Assembly (NCBI RefSeq): GCF_038502225.1
Contig: NW_027195240.1
Coordinates: 190,275 to 254,274 of the forward strand
Source: Cherax quadricarinatus
Taxonomy: Eukaryota; Arthropoda; Malacostraca; Decapoda; Parastacidae
Direction: 5' to 3'
DNA: 64,000 nt
Made by a program: the position numbers and the translations under genes. The notes beneath the pieces are model-generated. The model saw only the letters and a program-made list of their open reading frames with translations. It ran no database searches and was not told the DNA's origin. Below, one piece after another: positions 31,836 to 43,560 of this stretch (position 1 is its first letter; each line of letters begins with the position of its first letter).

Positions 31836-34800
31836 GGATCTGAGACGAACCTGGGAGGGACGGGGGAAAATGTTGGGAAGTTTGAATCTGAGACGAACCA
31901 GCGAGGGACGGGGGAGAATGTTGGGTAGGTTGGATCTGAGACGAACCTGGGAGGGACGGGGCAGAATGTTGGGTAGGTTGGATCTGAGACGAACCTGCGA
32001 GGGACGGGGCAGAATGTTGCGTAGGTTGGATCTGAGACGAACCTGGGAGGGACGGGGGAGAATGTTGTGTAGGTTGGATCTGAGACGAACCTGGGAGGGA
32101 CGGGGGAGAATGTTGGGTAGGTTGGAGCTTAGACGAACCTGGGAGGGACGGGGAAGAATGTTGGGTAGGTTGGATCTGAGACGAACCTGGGAGGGACGGG
32201 GGAGAATGTTGGATAGGTTGGATCTGAGACAAACCTGCGAGGGACGGGGCAGAATGTTGGGTAGGTTGGATCTGAGACGAACCTGCGAGGGACGGGGCAG
32301 AATGTTGGGTAGGTTGGATCTGAGACGAACCTGCGAGGGACGGGGCAGAATGTTGGGTAGGTTGGATCTGAGACGAACCTGCGAGGGACGGGGCAGAATG
32401 TTGGAAAGGTTGAATATGAGACGAACCCGCGAGGGACGGGGCAGAATGTTGGGAAGGTTGGATCTGACACGAACCTACGAGGGACGGGGCAGAATGTTGG
32501 GTAGGTTGGATCTGAGACGAACCTGGGAGGGACGGGGGAGAATGTTGGGTAGGTTGGATCTGAGACGAACCTGCGAGGGACGGGGCAGAATGTTAGTAGA
32601 TTGGATCTAAGACGAACCTGGGAGGGACGGGGGAGAATGTTGGGTAGGTTGGATCTGTGACGAACCTGCGAGGGACGGGGCAGAATGTTGGAAGGTTGGA
32701 TCTGAGACGAACCTGCGAGGGACGGGGCAGAATGTTGGGTAGGTTGTATCTGAGACGAACCTGCGAGGGACGGGGCAGAATGTTGGGTAGGTTGGATCTG
32801 AGATGAACCTGCGAGGGACGGGGCAGAATGTTGGTAGATTGGATCTGAGACGAACCTGGGAGGGACGGGGCAGAATGTTGGGTAGGTTGGATCCGAGACG
32901 AACCTGGGAGGGACGGGGGAGAATGTTGGGTAGGTTGGATCTGAGACGAACCTGGGAGGGACGGGGGAGAATGTTGGGTAGGTTGGATCTGAGACGAACC
33001 TGGGAGGGACGGGGGAGAATGTTGGGTAGGTTGGATCTGAGACGAACCTGCGAGGGACGGGGCAGAATGTTAGTAGAGGACGAACTGGGGGGACGGGGCA
33101 GAATGTTGGGTAGGTTGGATCTGAGACAAACCTGCGAGGGACGGGGCAGAATGTTAGGTAGGTTGGATCTGAGACGAACCTGCGAGGGACGGGGCAGAAT
33201 GTTAGGTAGGTTGGATCTGAGACAAACCTGCGAGGGACGGGGCAGAATGTTAGGTAGGTTGGATCTGAGACGAACCTGGGAGGGACGGGGCAAAATGTTG
33301 GGTAGGTTGGATCTGAGACGAACCTGCGAGGGACGGGGCAGAATGTTGGGTAGGTTGGATCTGAGACGAACCTGGGAGGGACGGGGGAGAATGTTGGGTA
33401 CGTTGGAGCTGAGACAAACCTGGGAGGGACGGGGGAGAATGTTGGGTAGAATGGATCTGAGACGAACCTGGGAGGGACGGGGGAGAATGTTGGGTAGGTT
33501 GGATCTGAGACGAACCTGGGAGGGACGGGGCAGAATGTTGGGTAGGTTGGATCTGAGACGAACCTGGGAGGGACGGGGGAGAATGTTGGGTAGGTTGGAT
33601 CTGAGACGAACGAACCTAGGAGGGACGGGGCAGAATGTTGGGTAGGTTGGATCTGAGACGAACCTGGGAGGGACGGGGCAGAATGTTGGGTAGGTTGGAT
33701 CTGAGACGAACCTGCGAGGGACGGGGCAGAATGTTGGGTAGGTTGGATCTGAGACGAACCTGGGAGGGACGGGGGAGAATGTTGTGTAGGTTGGATCTGA
33801 GACGAACCTGGGAGGGACGGGGGAGAATGTTGGGTAGGTTGGAGCTTAGACGAACCTGGGAGGGACGGGGAAGACTGTTGGGTAGGTTGGATCTGAGACG
33901 ATCCTGGGAGGGACGGGGGAGAATGTTGGGTAGGTTGGATCTGAGACAAACCTGCGAGGGACGGGGCAGAATGTTAGGTAGGTTGGATCTGAGACGAACC
34001 TGCGAGGGACGGGGCAGAATGTTGGGTAGGTTGGATCTGAGACGAACCTGCGAGGGACGGGGCAGAATGTTGGGTAGGTTGGATCTGAGACGAACCTGCG
34101 AGGGACGGGGCAGAATGTTGCGTAGGTTGGATCTGAGACGAACCTGCGAGGGACGGGGCAGAATGTTGGAAAGGTTGAATATGAGACGAACCTGCGAGGG
34201 ACGGGGCAGAATGTTGGGAAGGTTGGATCTGAGACGAACCCGCGAGGGACGGGGCAGAATGTTGGGTAGGTTGGATCTGAGACGAACCTACGAGGGACGG
34301 GGCAGAATGTTGGGAAGGTTGGATCTGAGACGAACCCGCGAGGGACGGGGCAGAATGTTGGGAAGGTTGGATCTGAGACGAACCTGCGAGGGACGGGGCA
34401 GAATGTTGGGAAGGTTGGATCTGAGACGAACCCGCGAGGGACGGGGCAGAATGTTGGGTAGGTTGGATCTGAGACGAACCTACGAGGGACGGGGCAGAAT
34501 GTTGGTAGGTTGGATCTGAGACGAACCTGCGAGGGACGGGGCAGAATGTTAGTAGATTGGATCTAAGACGAACCTGGGAGGGACGGGGGAGAATGTTGGG
34601 TAGGTTGGATCTGTGACGAACCTGCGAGGGACGGGGCAGAATGTTGGAAGGTTGGATCTGAGACGAACCTGCGAGGGACGGGGCAGAATGTTGGGTAGGT
34701 TGTATCTGAGACGAACCTGCGAGGGACGGGGCAGAATGTTGGGTAGGTTGGATCTGAGACGAACCTGCGAGGGACGGGGCAGAATGTTGGTAGATTGGAT

Positions 34801-36690
34801 CTGAGACGAACCTGGGAGGGACGGGGGAGAATGTTGGGTAGGTTGGATCTGAGACGAACCTGGGAGGGACGGGGGAGAATGTTGGGTAGGTTGGAGCTGA
34901 GACAAACCTGGGAGGGACGGGGGAGAATGTTGGGTAGAATGGATCTGAGACGAACCTGGGAGGGACGGGGGAGAATGTTGGGTAGGTTGGATCTGAGACG
35001 AACCTGGGAGGGACGGGGCAGAATGTTGGGTAGGTTGGATCTGAGACGAACCTGGGAGGGACGGGGGAGAATGTTGGGTAGGTTGGATCTGAGACGAACC
35101 TGGGAGGGACGGGGCAGAATGTTGGGTAGGTTGGATCTGAGACGAACCTGGGAGGGACGGGGCAGAATGTTGGGTAGGTTGGATCTGAGACGAACCTGCG
35201 AGGGACGGGGCAGAATGTTGCGTAGGTTGGATCTGAGACGAACCTGGGAGGGACGGGGGAGAATGTTGTGTAGGTTGGATCTGAGACGAACCTGGGAGGG
35301 ACGGGGGAGAATGTTGGGTAGGTTGGAGCTGAGACGAACCTGGAAGGGATGGGGGAGAATGTTGGGTAGGTTGGATCTGAGACGAACCTGGGAGGGACGG
35401 GGGAGAATGTTGGGTAGGTTGGAGCTGAGACGAACCTGCGAGGGACGGGGGAGAATGTTGGGTAGGTTGGATCTGAGACGAACCTGGGAGGGACGGGGGA
35501 GAATGTTGGGTAGGTTGGATCTGAGACGAACCTGGGAGGGACGGGGGAGAATGTTGGGTAGGTTGGATCTGAGACGAACCATGGAGGGACGGGGGAGAAT
35601 GTTGGGTAGGTTGGAGCTGAGACGAACCTTGGAGGGACGGGGGAGAATGTTGGGTAGGTTGGATCTGAGACGAACCTGGGAGGGACGGGGGAGAATGTTG
35701 GGTAGGTTGGATCTGAGACGAACCAGGGAGGGACGGGGCAGAATGTTGGGTAGGTTGGATCTGAGACGAACCTGGGAGGGACGGGGCAGAATGTTGGGTA
35801 GGTTGGATCTGAGACGAACCTGGGAGGGACGGGGGAGAATGTTGGGTAGGTTGGATCTGAGACGAACCAGGGAGGGACGGGGCAGAATGTTGGGTAGGTT
35901 GGATCTGAGACGAACCTGGGAGGGACGGGGCAGAATGTTGGGTAGGTTGGATCTGAGACGAACCCGCGAGGGACGGGGGAGAATGTTGGGTAGGTTGGAT
36001 CTGAGACGAACCTGCGAGGGACGGGGCAGAATGTTGGGTAGGTTGGATCTGAGACGAACCAGCGATGGAAGGGGCAGAATGTTGGGTAGGTTGGATCTGA
36101 GACGAACCTGCGAGGGACGGGGGAGAATGTTGGGTAGGTTGGATCTGAGACGAACCTGGGAGGGACGGGGCAGAATGTTGGGTAGGTTGGATCTGAGACG
36201 AACCTGGGAGGGACGGGGGAGAATGTTGGGTAGGTTGGATCCGAGACGAACCTGCGAGGGACGGGGCAGAATGTTGGGTAGGCTGGATCTGAGACGAACC
36301 TGGGAGGGACGGGGCAGAATGTTGGGTAGGTTGGATCTGAGACGAACCTGGGAGGGACGGGGCAGAATGTTGGGTAGGTTGGATCTGAGACGAACCTGGG
36401 AGGGACGGGGGAGAATGTTGGGTAGGTTGGATCTGAGACGAACCTGGGAGGGACGGGGCAGAATGTTGGGTAGGTTGGATCTGAGACGAACCTGGGAGGG
36501 ACGGGGGAGAATGTTGGGTAGGTTGGATCTGAGATGAACCTGGGAGGGACGGGGCAGAATGTTGGGTAGGTTGGATCTGAGACGAACCTGCGAGGGACGG
36601 GGGAGAATGTTGAGTAGGTTGGATCTGAGACGAACCTGGGAGGGACGGGGGAGAATGTTGGGTAGGTTGGATCTGAGACGAACCTGGGAG
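31836..36690. repeat. 48-bp tandem repeat array, about 101 copies
   Basis: The unit comprises GGATCTGAGACGAACCTG, GGAGGGACGGGGGAGAATG and TTGGGTAGGTT. It is 16 codons long and open on both strands, giving repeats such as MLGRLDLRRTWEGRGR (plus) and FVSDPTYPTFSPVPPR (minus). Two main unit types alternate: CTGGGAGGG...GGGGGAG and CTGCGAGGG...GGGGCAG. The pattern of variants at 31870-32800 recurs at about 33640-34800, so a block was duplicated within the array. It is G-rich on the plus strand. Coding is not supported. Confidence 0.95.
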
Positions 36691-36849
36691 AATCAACAAG
36701 CCGTGACGGCTTGACAAGGCTCCTGGAGGGCGAAACGTTGCCACAATAAAATGTCACATTAGTTACATTTATGTTCTTTGACTTAATTAATTGCCATCTT
36801 GAGGCGCTAAAGCGCATTTAAGGCGCTAAAGCTCACTTATGGAGCAAAG
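36691..36849. other. junction with inverted AACGTTTCG arm
   Basis: Contains GAGGGCGAAACGTTGCCACA then ATAAAATGTCAC (36727-36758), the inverse of the arm at 31805-31835. It also has a small hairpin AAGCCGT-G-ACGGCTT (36699-36713) and a GGCGCTAAAGC direct repeat near 36802-36831. Confidence 0.6.
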
Positions 36850-39800
36850 CTTGACTCTGTGTGATGTTGTAGTAGCCAGGCTTAGGCTTGGTTACAAGTA
36901 CTTCTGACAGTGTGATGTTGTAGTAGCCTGGCTTAGGCTTGGTTACAAGTACTTCTGACAGTGTGATGTTGTAGTAGCCTGGCTTAGGCTTGGTTACAAG
37001 TACTTCTGGCAGTGTGATGTTGTAGTAGCCTGGCTTAGGCTTGGTTACAAGTACTTCTGACAGTGTGATGTTGTAGTAGCCTGGCTTAGGCTTGGTTACA
37101 AGTACTTCTGACAGTGTGATGTTGTAGTAGCCTGGCTTAGGCTTGGTTACAAGTACTTCTGGCAGTGTGATGTTGTAGTAGCCTGGCTTAGGCTTGGTTA
37201 CAAGTACTTCTGGCAGTGTGATGTTGTAGTAGCCTGGCTTAGGCTTGGTTACAAGTACTTCTGACAGTGTGATGTTGTAGTAGCCTGGCTTAGGCTTGGT
37301 TACAAGTACTTCTGACAGTGTGATGTTGTAGTAGCCTGGCTTAGGCTTGGTTACAAGTACTTCTGGCAGTGTGATGTTGTAGTAGCCTGGCTTAGGCTTG
37401 GTTACAAGTACTTCTGACAGTGTGATGTTGTAGTAGGCAGGCTTAGGCTTGGTTACAAGTACTTCTGACAGTGTGATGTTGTAGTAGCCTGGCTTAGGCT
37501 TGGTTACAAGTGCTTCTGACAGTGTGATGTTGTAGTAGCCAGGCTTAGGCTTGGTTACAAGTACTTCTGACAGTGTGATGTTGTAGTAGCCTGGCTTAGT
37601 CTTGGTTACAAGTACTTCTGACAGTGTGATGTTGTAGTAGCCTGGCTTAGTCTTGGTTACAAGTACTTCTAACAGTGTGATGTTGTAGTAGCCTGGCTTA
37701 GGCTTGGTTACAAGTACTTCTGGCAGTGTGATGTTGTAGTAGCCTGGCTTAGGCTTGGTTACAAGTACTTCTGACAGTGTGATGTTGTAGTAGCCTGGCT
37801 TAGGCTTGGTTACAAGTACTTCTGGCAGTGTGATGTTGTAGTAGCCAGGCTTAGGCTTGGTTACAAGTACTTCTGACAGTGTGATGTTGTAGTAGCCTGG
37901 CTTAGGCTTGGTTACAAGTGCTTCTGACAGTGTGATGTTGTAGTAGCCAGGCTTAGGCTTGGTTACAAGTACTTCTGACAGTGTGATGTTGTAGTAGCCT
38001 GGCTTAGTCTTGGTTACAAGTACTTCTGACAGTGTGATGTTGTAGTAGCCTGGCTTAGGCTTGGTTACAAGTACTTCTGACAGTGTGATGTTGTAGTAGC
38101 CTGGCTTAGGCTTGGTTACAAGTACTTCTGACAGTGTGATGTTGTAGTAGCCTGGCTTAGTCTTGGTTACAAGTACTTCTGACAGTGTGATGTTGTAGTA
38201 GCCTTTCTTAGGCTTGGTTACAAGTATTTCTGACAGTGTGATGTTGTAGTAGCCTGGCTTAGGCTTGGTTACAAGTACTTCTGACAGTGTGATGTTGTAG
38301 TAGCCAGGCTTAGGCTTGGTTACAAGTACTTCTGACAGTGTGATGTTGTAGTAGCCTGGCTTAGTCTTGGTTATAAGTGCTTCTGACAGTATGATGTTGT
38401 AGTAGCCTGGCTTAGGCTTGGTTACAAGTACTTCTGACAGTGGGATGTTGCAGTATCCTGGCTTAGGCTTGGTTACAAGTACTTCTGACAGTGTGATGTT
38501 GTAGTAGCCTGGCTTAGGCTTGGTTACAAGTACTTCTGACAGTGTGATGTTGTGGTAGCCTGGCTTAGGCTTGGTTACAAGTACTTCTGACAGTGTGATG
38601 TTGTAGTAGCCTGGCTTAGGCTTGGTTACAAGTACTTCTGACAGTGTGATGTTGTAGTAGCCTGGCTTAGTCTTGGTTACAAGTACTTCTGACAGTGTGA
38701 TGTTGTGGTAGCCTGGCATAGGCTTGGTTACAAGTACTTCTGACAGTGTGATGTTGTAGTAGCCTGGCTTAGGCTTGGTTACAAGTACTTCTGACATTGT
38801 GATGTTGTAGTAGCCTGGCTTAGGCTTGGTTACAAGTACTTCTGACAGTGTGATGTTGTAGTAGCCTGGCTTAGGCTTGGTTACAAGTACTTCTGACAGT
38901 GTGATGTTGTAGTAGCCTGGCTTAGTCTTGGTTATAAGTACTTCTGACAGTGTGATGTTGTGGTAGCCTGGCTTAGGCTTGGTTACAAGTACTTCTGACA
39001 GTGTGATGTTGTAGTAGCCTGGCTTAGTCTTGGTTACAAGTACTTCTGACAGTGTGATGTTGTAGTAGCCTGGCTTAGGCTTGGTTACAAGTACTTCTGA
39101 CAGTGTGATGTTGTGGTAGCCTGGCTTAGTCTTGGTTACAAGTACTTCTGACAGTGTGATGTTGTAGTAGCCTGGCTTAGGCTTGGTTACTAGTGTTTCT
39201 GACATTGTGATGTTGTAGTAGCCTGGCTTAGGCTTTGTTACAAGTACTTCTGACAGTGTGATGTTGTAGTAGCCTGGCTTAGGCTTGGTTACAAGTACTT
39301 CTGACAGTGTGATGTTGTAGTAGCCTGGCTTAGGCTTGGTTACAAGTACTTCTGACAGTGTGATGTTGTAGTAGCCAGGCTTAGGCTTGGTTACAAGTAC
39401 TTCTGACAGTATGATGTTGTAGTAGCCTGGCTTAGGCTTGGTTACAAGTACTTCTGACAGTGTGATGTTGTAGTAGCCTGGCTTAGGCTTGGTTACAAGT
39501 ACTTCTGACAGTGTGATGTTGTGGTAGCCTGGCTTAGGCTTGGTTACAAGTACTTCTGACAGTGTGATGTTGTAGTAGCCAGGCTTAGGCTTGGTTACAA
39601 GTACTTCTGACAGTGTGATATTGTAGTAGCCTGGCTTAGACCTGGTTACAAGTACCTCTGACAGTGTGATGTTGTAGTAGCCTGGCTTAGGCTTGGTTAC
39701 AAGTACTTCTGACAGTATGATGTTGTAGTAGCCTGGCTTAGGCTTGGTTACAAGTACTTCTGACAGTGTGATGTTGTAGTAGCCTGGCTTAGGCTTAGTT

Positions 39801-42618
39801 ACAAGTACTTCTGACAGTATGATGTTGCAGTAGCCTGGCTTAGGCTTGGTTACAAGTACTTCTGACAGTGGGATGTTGCAGTAGCCTGGTTTAGGCTTGG
39901 TTACAAGTACTTCTGACAGTGTGATGTTGTAGTAGCCTGGCTTAGGCTTGGTTACAAGTACTTCTGACAGTGGGATGTTGTAGTAGCCTGGCTTAGTCTT
40001 GGTTACAAGTGCTTCTGACAGTGTGATGTTGTAGTAGCCTGGCTTAGGCTTGGTTACAAGTACTTCTGACAGTGGGATGTTGTAGTAGCCTGGCTTAGGC
40101 TTGGTTACAAGTACTTCTGACAGTGTGATGTTGTAGTAGCCAGGCTTAGGCTTGGTTACAAGTACTTCTGACAGTGTGATGTTGTAGTAGCCTGGCTTAG
40201 ACTTGGTTACAAGTACTTCTGACAGTGTGATGTTGTAGTAGCCTGGCTTAGACTTGGTTACAAGTACTTCTGACAGTGTGATGTTTTAGTAGCCTGGCTT
40301 AGGCTTGGCTACAAGTACCTCTGACAGTGTGATGTTGTAGTAGCCTGGCTTAGACTTGGTTACAAGTACTTCTGACAGTGTGATGTTGTAGTAGCCTGGC
40401 TTAGGCTTGGTTACAAGTACTTCTGACAGTGTGATGTTGTAGTAGCCTGGCTTAGGCTTGGTTACAAGTACTTCTGACAGTGTGATGTTGTAGTAGCCTG
40501 GCTTAGGCTTGGTTACAAGTACTTCTGACAGTGTGATGTTGTAGTAGCCTGGCTTAGGCTTGGTTACAAGTACTTCTGACAGTGGGATGTTGCAGTAGCC
40601 TGGTTTAGGCTTGGTTACAAGTACTTCTGAGAGTGTGATGTTGTAGTAGCCTGGCTTAGGCTTAGTTACAAGTACTTCTGACAGTATGATGTTGTAGTAG
40701 CCTGGCTTAGTCTTGGTTACAAGTACTTCTGACAGTGTGATGTTGTAGTAGCCAGGCTTAGGCTTGGTTACAAGTACTTCTGACAGTGTGATGTTGTAGT
40801 AGCCTGGCTTAGGCTTGGTTACAAGTACTTCTGACTGTGGGATGTTGTAGTAGCCTGGCTTAGGCTTGGTTACAAGTACTTCAGACAGTGTGATGTTGTA
40901 GTAGCCTGGCTTAGGCTTGGTTACAAGTACTTCTGACAGTGTGATGTTGTAGTAGCCTGGCTTAGGCTTGGTTACAAGTACTTCTGACAGTGTGATGTTG
41001 TAGTAGCCTGGCTTAGGCTTGGTTACAAGTACTTCTGACAGTGTGATGTTGTAGTAGCCTGGCTTAGGCTTGGTTACAAGTACTTCTGACAGTGTGATGT
41101 TGTAGTAGCCAGGCTTAGGCTTGGTTACAAGTACTTCTGACAGTGGGATGTTGTGGTAGCCTGGCTTAGGCTTGGTTACAAGTACTTCTGACAGTGTGAT
41201 GTTGTAGTAGCCTGGCATAGGCTTGGTTACAAGTACTTCTGACAGTGTGATGTTGTAGTAGCCAGGCTTAGGCTTGGTTACAAGTACTTCTGACAGTGTG
41301 ATGTTGTAGTAGCCAGGCTTAGTCTTGGTTACAAGTACTTCTGACAGTGTGATGTTGTAGTAGCCAGGCTTAGGCTTGGTTACAAGTACTTCTGACAGTG
41401 TGATGTTGTAGTAGCCAGGCTTAGGCTTGGTTACAAGTACTTCTGACAGTGTGATGTTGTAGTAGCCTGGCTTAGGCTTGGTTACAAGTACTTCTGACAG
41501 TGTGATGTTGTAGTAGCCTGGCTTAGGCTTGGTTACAAGTACTTCTGACAGTGTGATGTTGTAGTAGCCTGGCTTAGGCTTGGTTACAAGTACTTCTGAC
41601 AGTGTGATGTTGTAGTAGCCTGGCTTAGGCTTGGTTACAAGTACTTCTGACAGTGTGATGTTGTAGTAGCCTGGCTTAGGCTTGGTTACAAGTACTTCTG
41701 ACAGTGTGATGTTGTAGTAGCCTGGCTTAGGCTTGGTTACAAGTACTTCTGACAGTGTGATGTTGTAGTAGCCTGGCTTAGGCTTGGTTACAAGTACTTC
41801 TGACAGTGTGATGTTGTAGTAGCCTGGCTTAGTCTTGGTTACAAGTACTTCTGACAGTGTGATGTTGTAGTAGCCTGGCTTAGGCTTGGTTACAAGTACT
41901 TCTGACAGTGTGATGTTGTAGTAGCCTGGCTTAGGCTTGGTTACAAGTACTTCTGACAGTGTGATGTTGTAGTAGCCTGGCTTAGTCTTGGTTACAAGTA
42001 CTTCTGACAGTGTGATGTTGTAGTAGCCTGGCTTAGGCTTGGTTACAAGTACTTCTGACAGTGTGATGTTGTAGTAGCCTGGCTTAGGCTTGGTTACAAG
42101 TACTTCTGACAGTGTGATGTTGTAGTAGCCAGGCTTAGTCTTGGTTACAAGTACTTCTGACAGTGTGATGTTGTAGTAGCCAGGCTTAGTCTTGGTTACA
42201 AGTACTTCTGACAGTGTGATGTTGTAGTAGCCTGGCTTAGTCTTGGTTACAAGTACTTCTGACAGTGTGATGTTGTAGTAGCCTGGCTTAGTCTTGGTTA
42301 CAAGTACTTCTGACAGTGTGATGTTGTAGTAGCCAGGCTTAGGCTTGGTTACAAGTACTTCTGACAGTGTGATGTTGTAGTAGCCTGGCTTAGGCTTGGT
42401 TACAAGTACTTCTGACAGTGTGATGTTGTAGTAGCCTGGCTTAGGCTTGGTTACAAGTACTTCTGACAGTGTGATGTTGTAGTAGCCTGGCTTAGGCTTG
42501 GTTACAAGTACTTCTGACAGTGTGATGTTGTAGTAGCCTGGCTTAGGCTTGGTTACAAGTACTTCTGACAGTGTGATGTTGTAGTAGCCTGGCTTAGGCT
42601 TGGTTACAAGTACTTCAG
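36850..42618. repeat. 51-bp tandem repeat array, about 113 copies
   Basis: The unit comprises GTTGTAGTAGCCTGGCTTAG, GCTTGGTTACAAGTACTTCT and GACAGTGTGAT, 17 codons long. The minus strand reads LSEVLVTKPKPGYYNIT over and over, in one frame for the full length, with a single stop seen (TAA from GTTTTAG for GTTGTAG near 40285). Variant sites are both silent (CCTGG/CCAGG) and replacing (CTTAGG/CTTAGT, GTAGTAG/GTGGTAG, GACAG/GGCAG), with no sign of protein-level constraint. It is treated as noncoding. Confidence 0.95.
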
Positions 42619-43104
42619 ACAATCTGACAGACACACAGACGATAATCAAACCATAAAGTACATAGCCAGGACTCTGGTAACTATCTTACACACTATGTAC
42701 TTAGCTCTCCACGTACTGAGGAATATGAAGATAGATATCTTATTAAAGATAGTTAGATAGTAGATATATTAAGCAAATTCAATAAATTTCCCTGTAACCG
42801 ATAAATAAACTGTAAATATAAATCCAGATGCACTCCTGTGAACCCTTTAGAAGCCTAGTTCCTAGGCCTATTGCTCTGCCCTCCACAGGATGGATTTGCA
42901 AATTTTGGAGATTTATTTCCCAATTTTTTTTTTTTCAGAATTTAAGTTTTTTAAATAAATTTCATTAAACTGTTTTTATATATAATTTTAACTGGTGCTG
43001 AAATATTAATAGGCCTTAATTAATGTTATTAATAGGCCTAATTAATGAAATTAATAGGCCTTAATTAATGAAATTAATAGGCTTAATGAAGCAATAAACT
43101 GACA
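42619..43104. other. AT-rich spacer with a short direct repeat
   Basis: No gene is seen. At about 42998-43090 a unit with ATTAATAGGCC(T)TAATTAATG is repeated roughly four times with varying spacing. Confidence 0.6.
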
Positions 43105-43560
43105 CTCTGGATATTATTGTTACTGTTGTTACTGTTACTGTTGTTACTGTTACCGTTGTTACTGTTGCTGCTGTTATTATTACTGTTGTTACTGTTAGTG
43201 TTACTGCTGTTACTATTACTGTTACTGTTGAAGCTCTTACTGTTGTTACTATTGTTACTGTTACCGTTGTTACTGTTGCTGTTGTTTCTATTACTGTTGT
43301 TACTGTTGCTGTTGTTACTATTACTGTTGTTACTATTAGTGTTACTGTTACTATTACTGTTACTGTTGATGCTTTTACTGTTGTTACTGTTACTGTTGAT
43401 ACTCTTACTGTTAATACTTATACTGTTGCTACTCTTTCTGTTGTTACTGTTACTCTTGTTAATATTACTGTTGTTACTGTTGTTACTATTACTGTTGTTA
43501 CTATTACTGTTACTGTTGATGCTCTTACTGTTGTTACTGTTACTGTTGTTACTGTTACTG
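43105..43560. repeat. TTACTG/TTGTTACTG imperfect repeat
   Basis: Triplet-based tract of GTTACTGTTGTTACTATT type. It grades into the 15-bp array at its right. The poly-Leu frame is an artefact. Confidence 0.9.

Noticed and set aside
31870..36817. Long repeat proteins read from the 48-bp array on both strands
   Set aside because: The unit length is a multiple of 3 and stop-free on both strands; frames break at indels and carry no recognisable domain.
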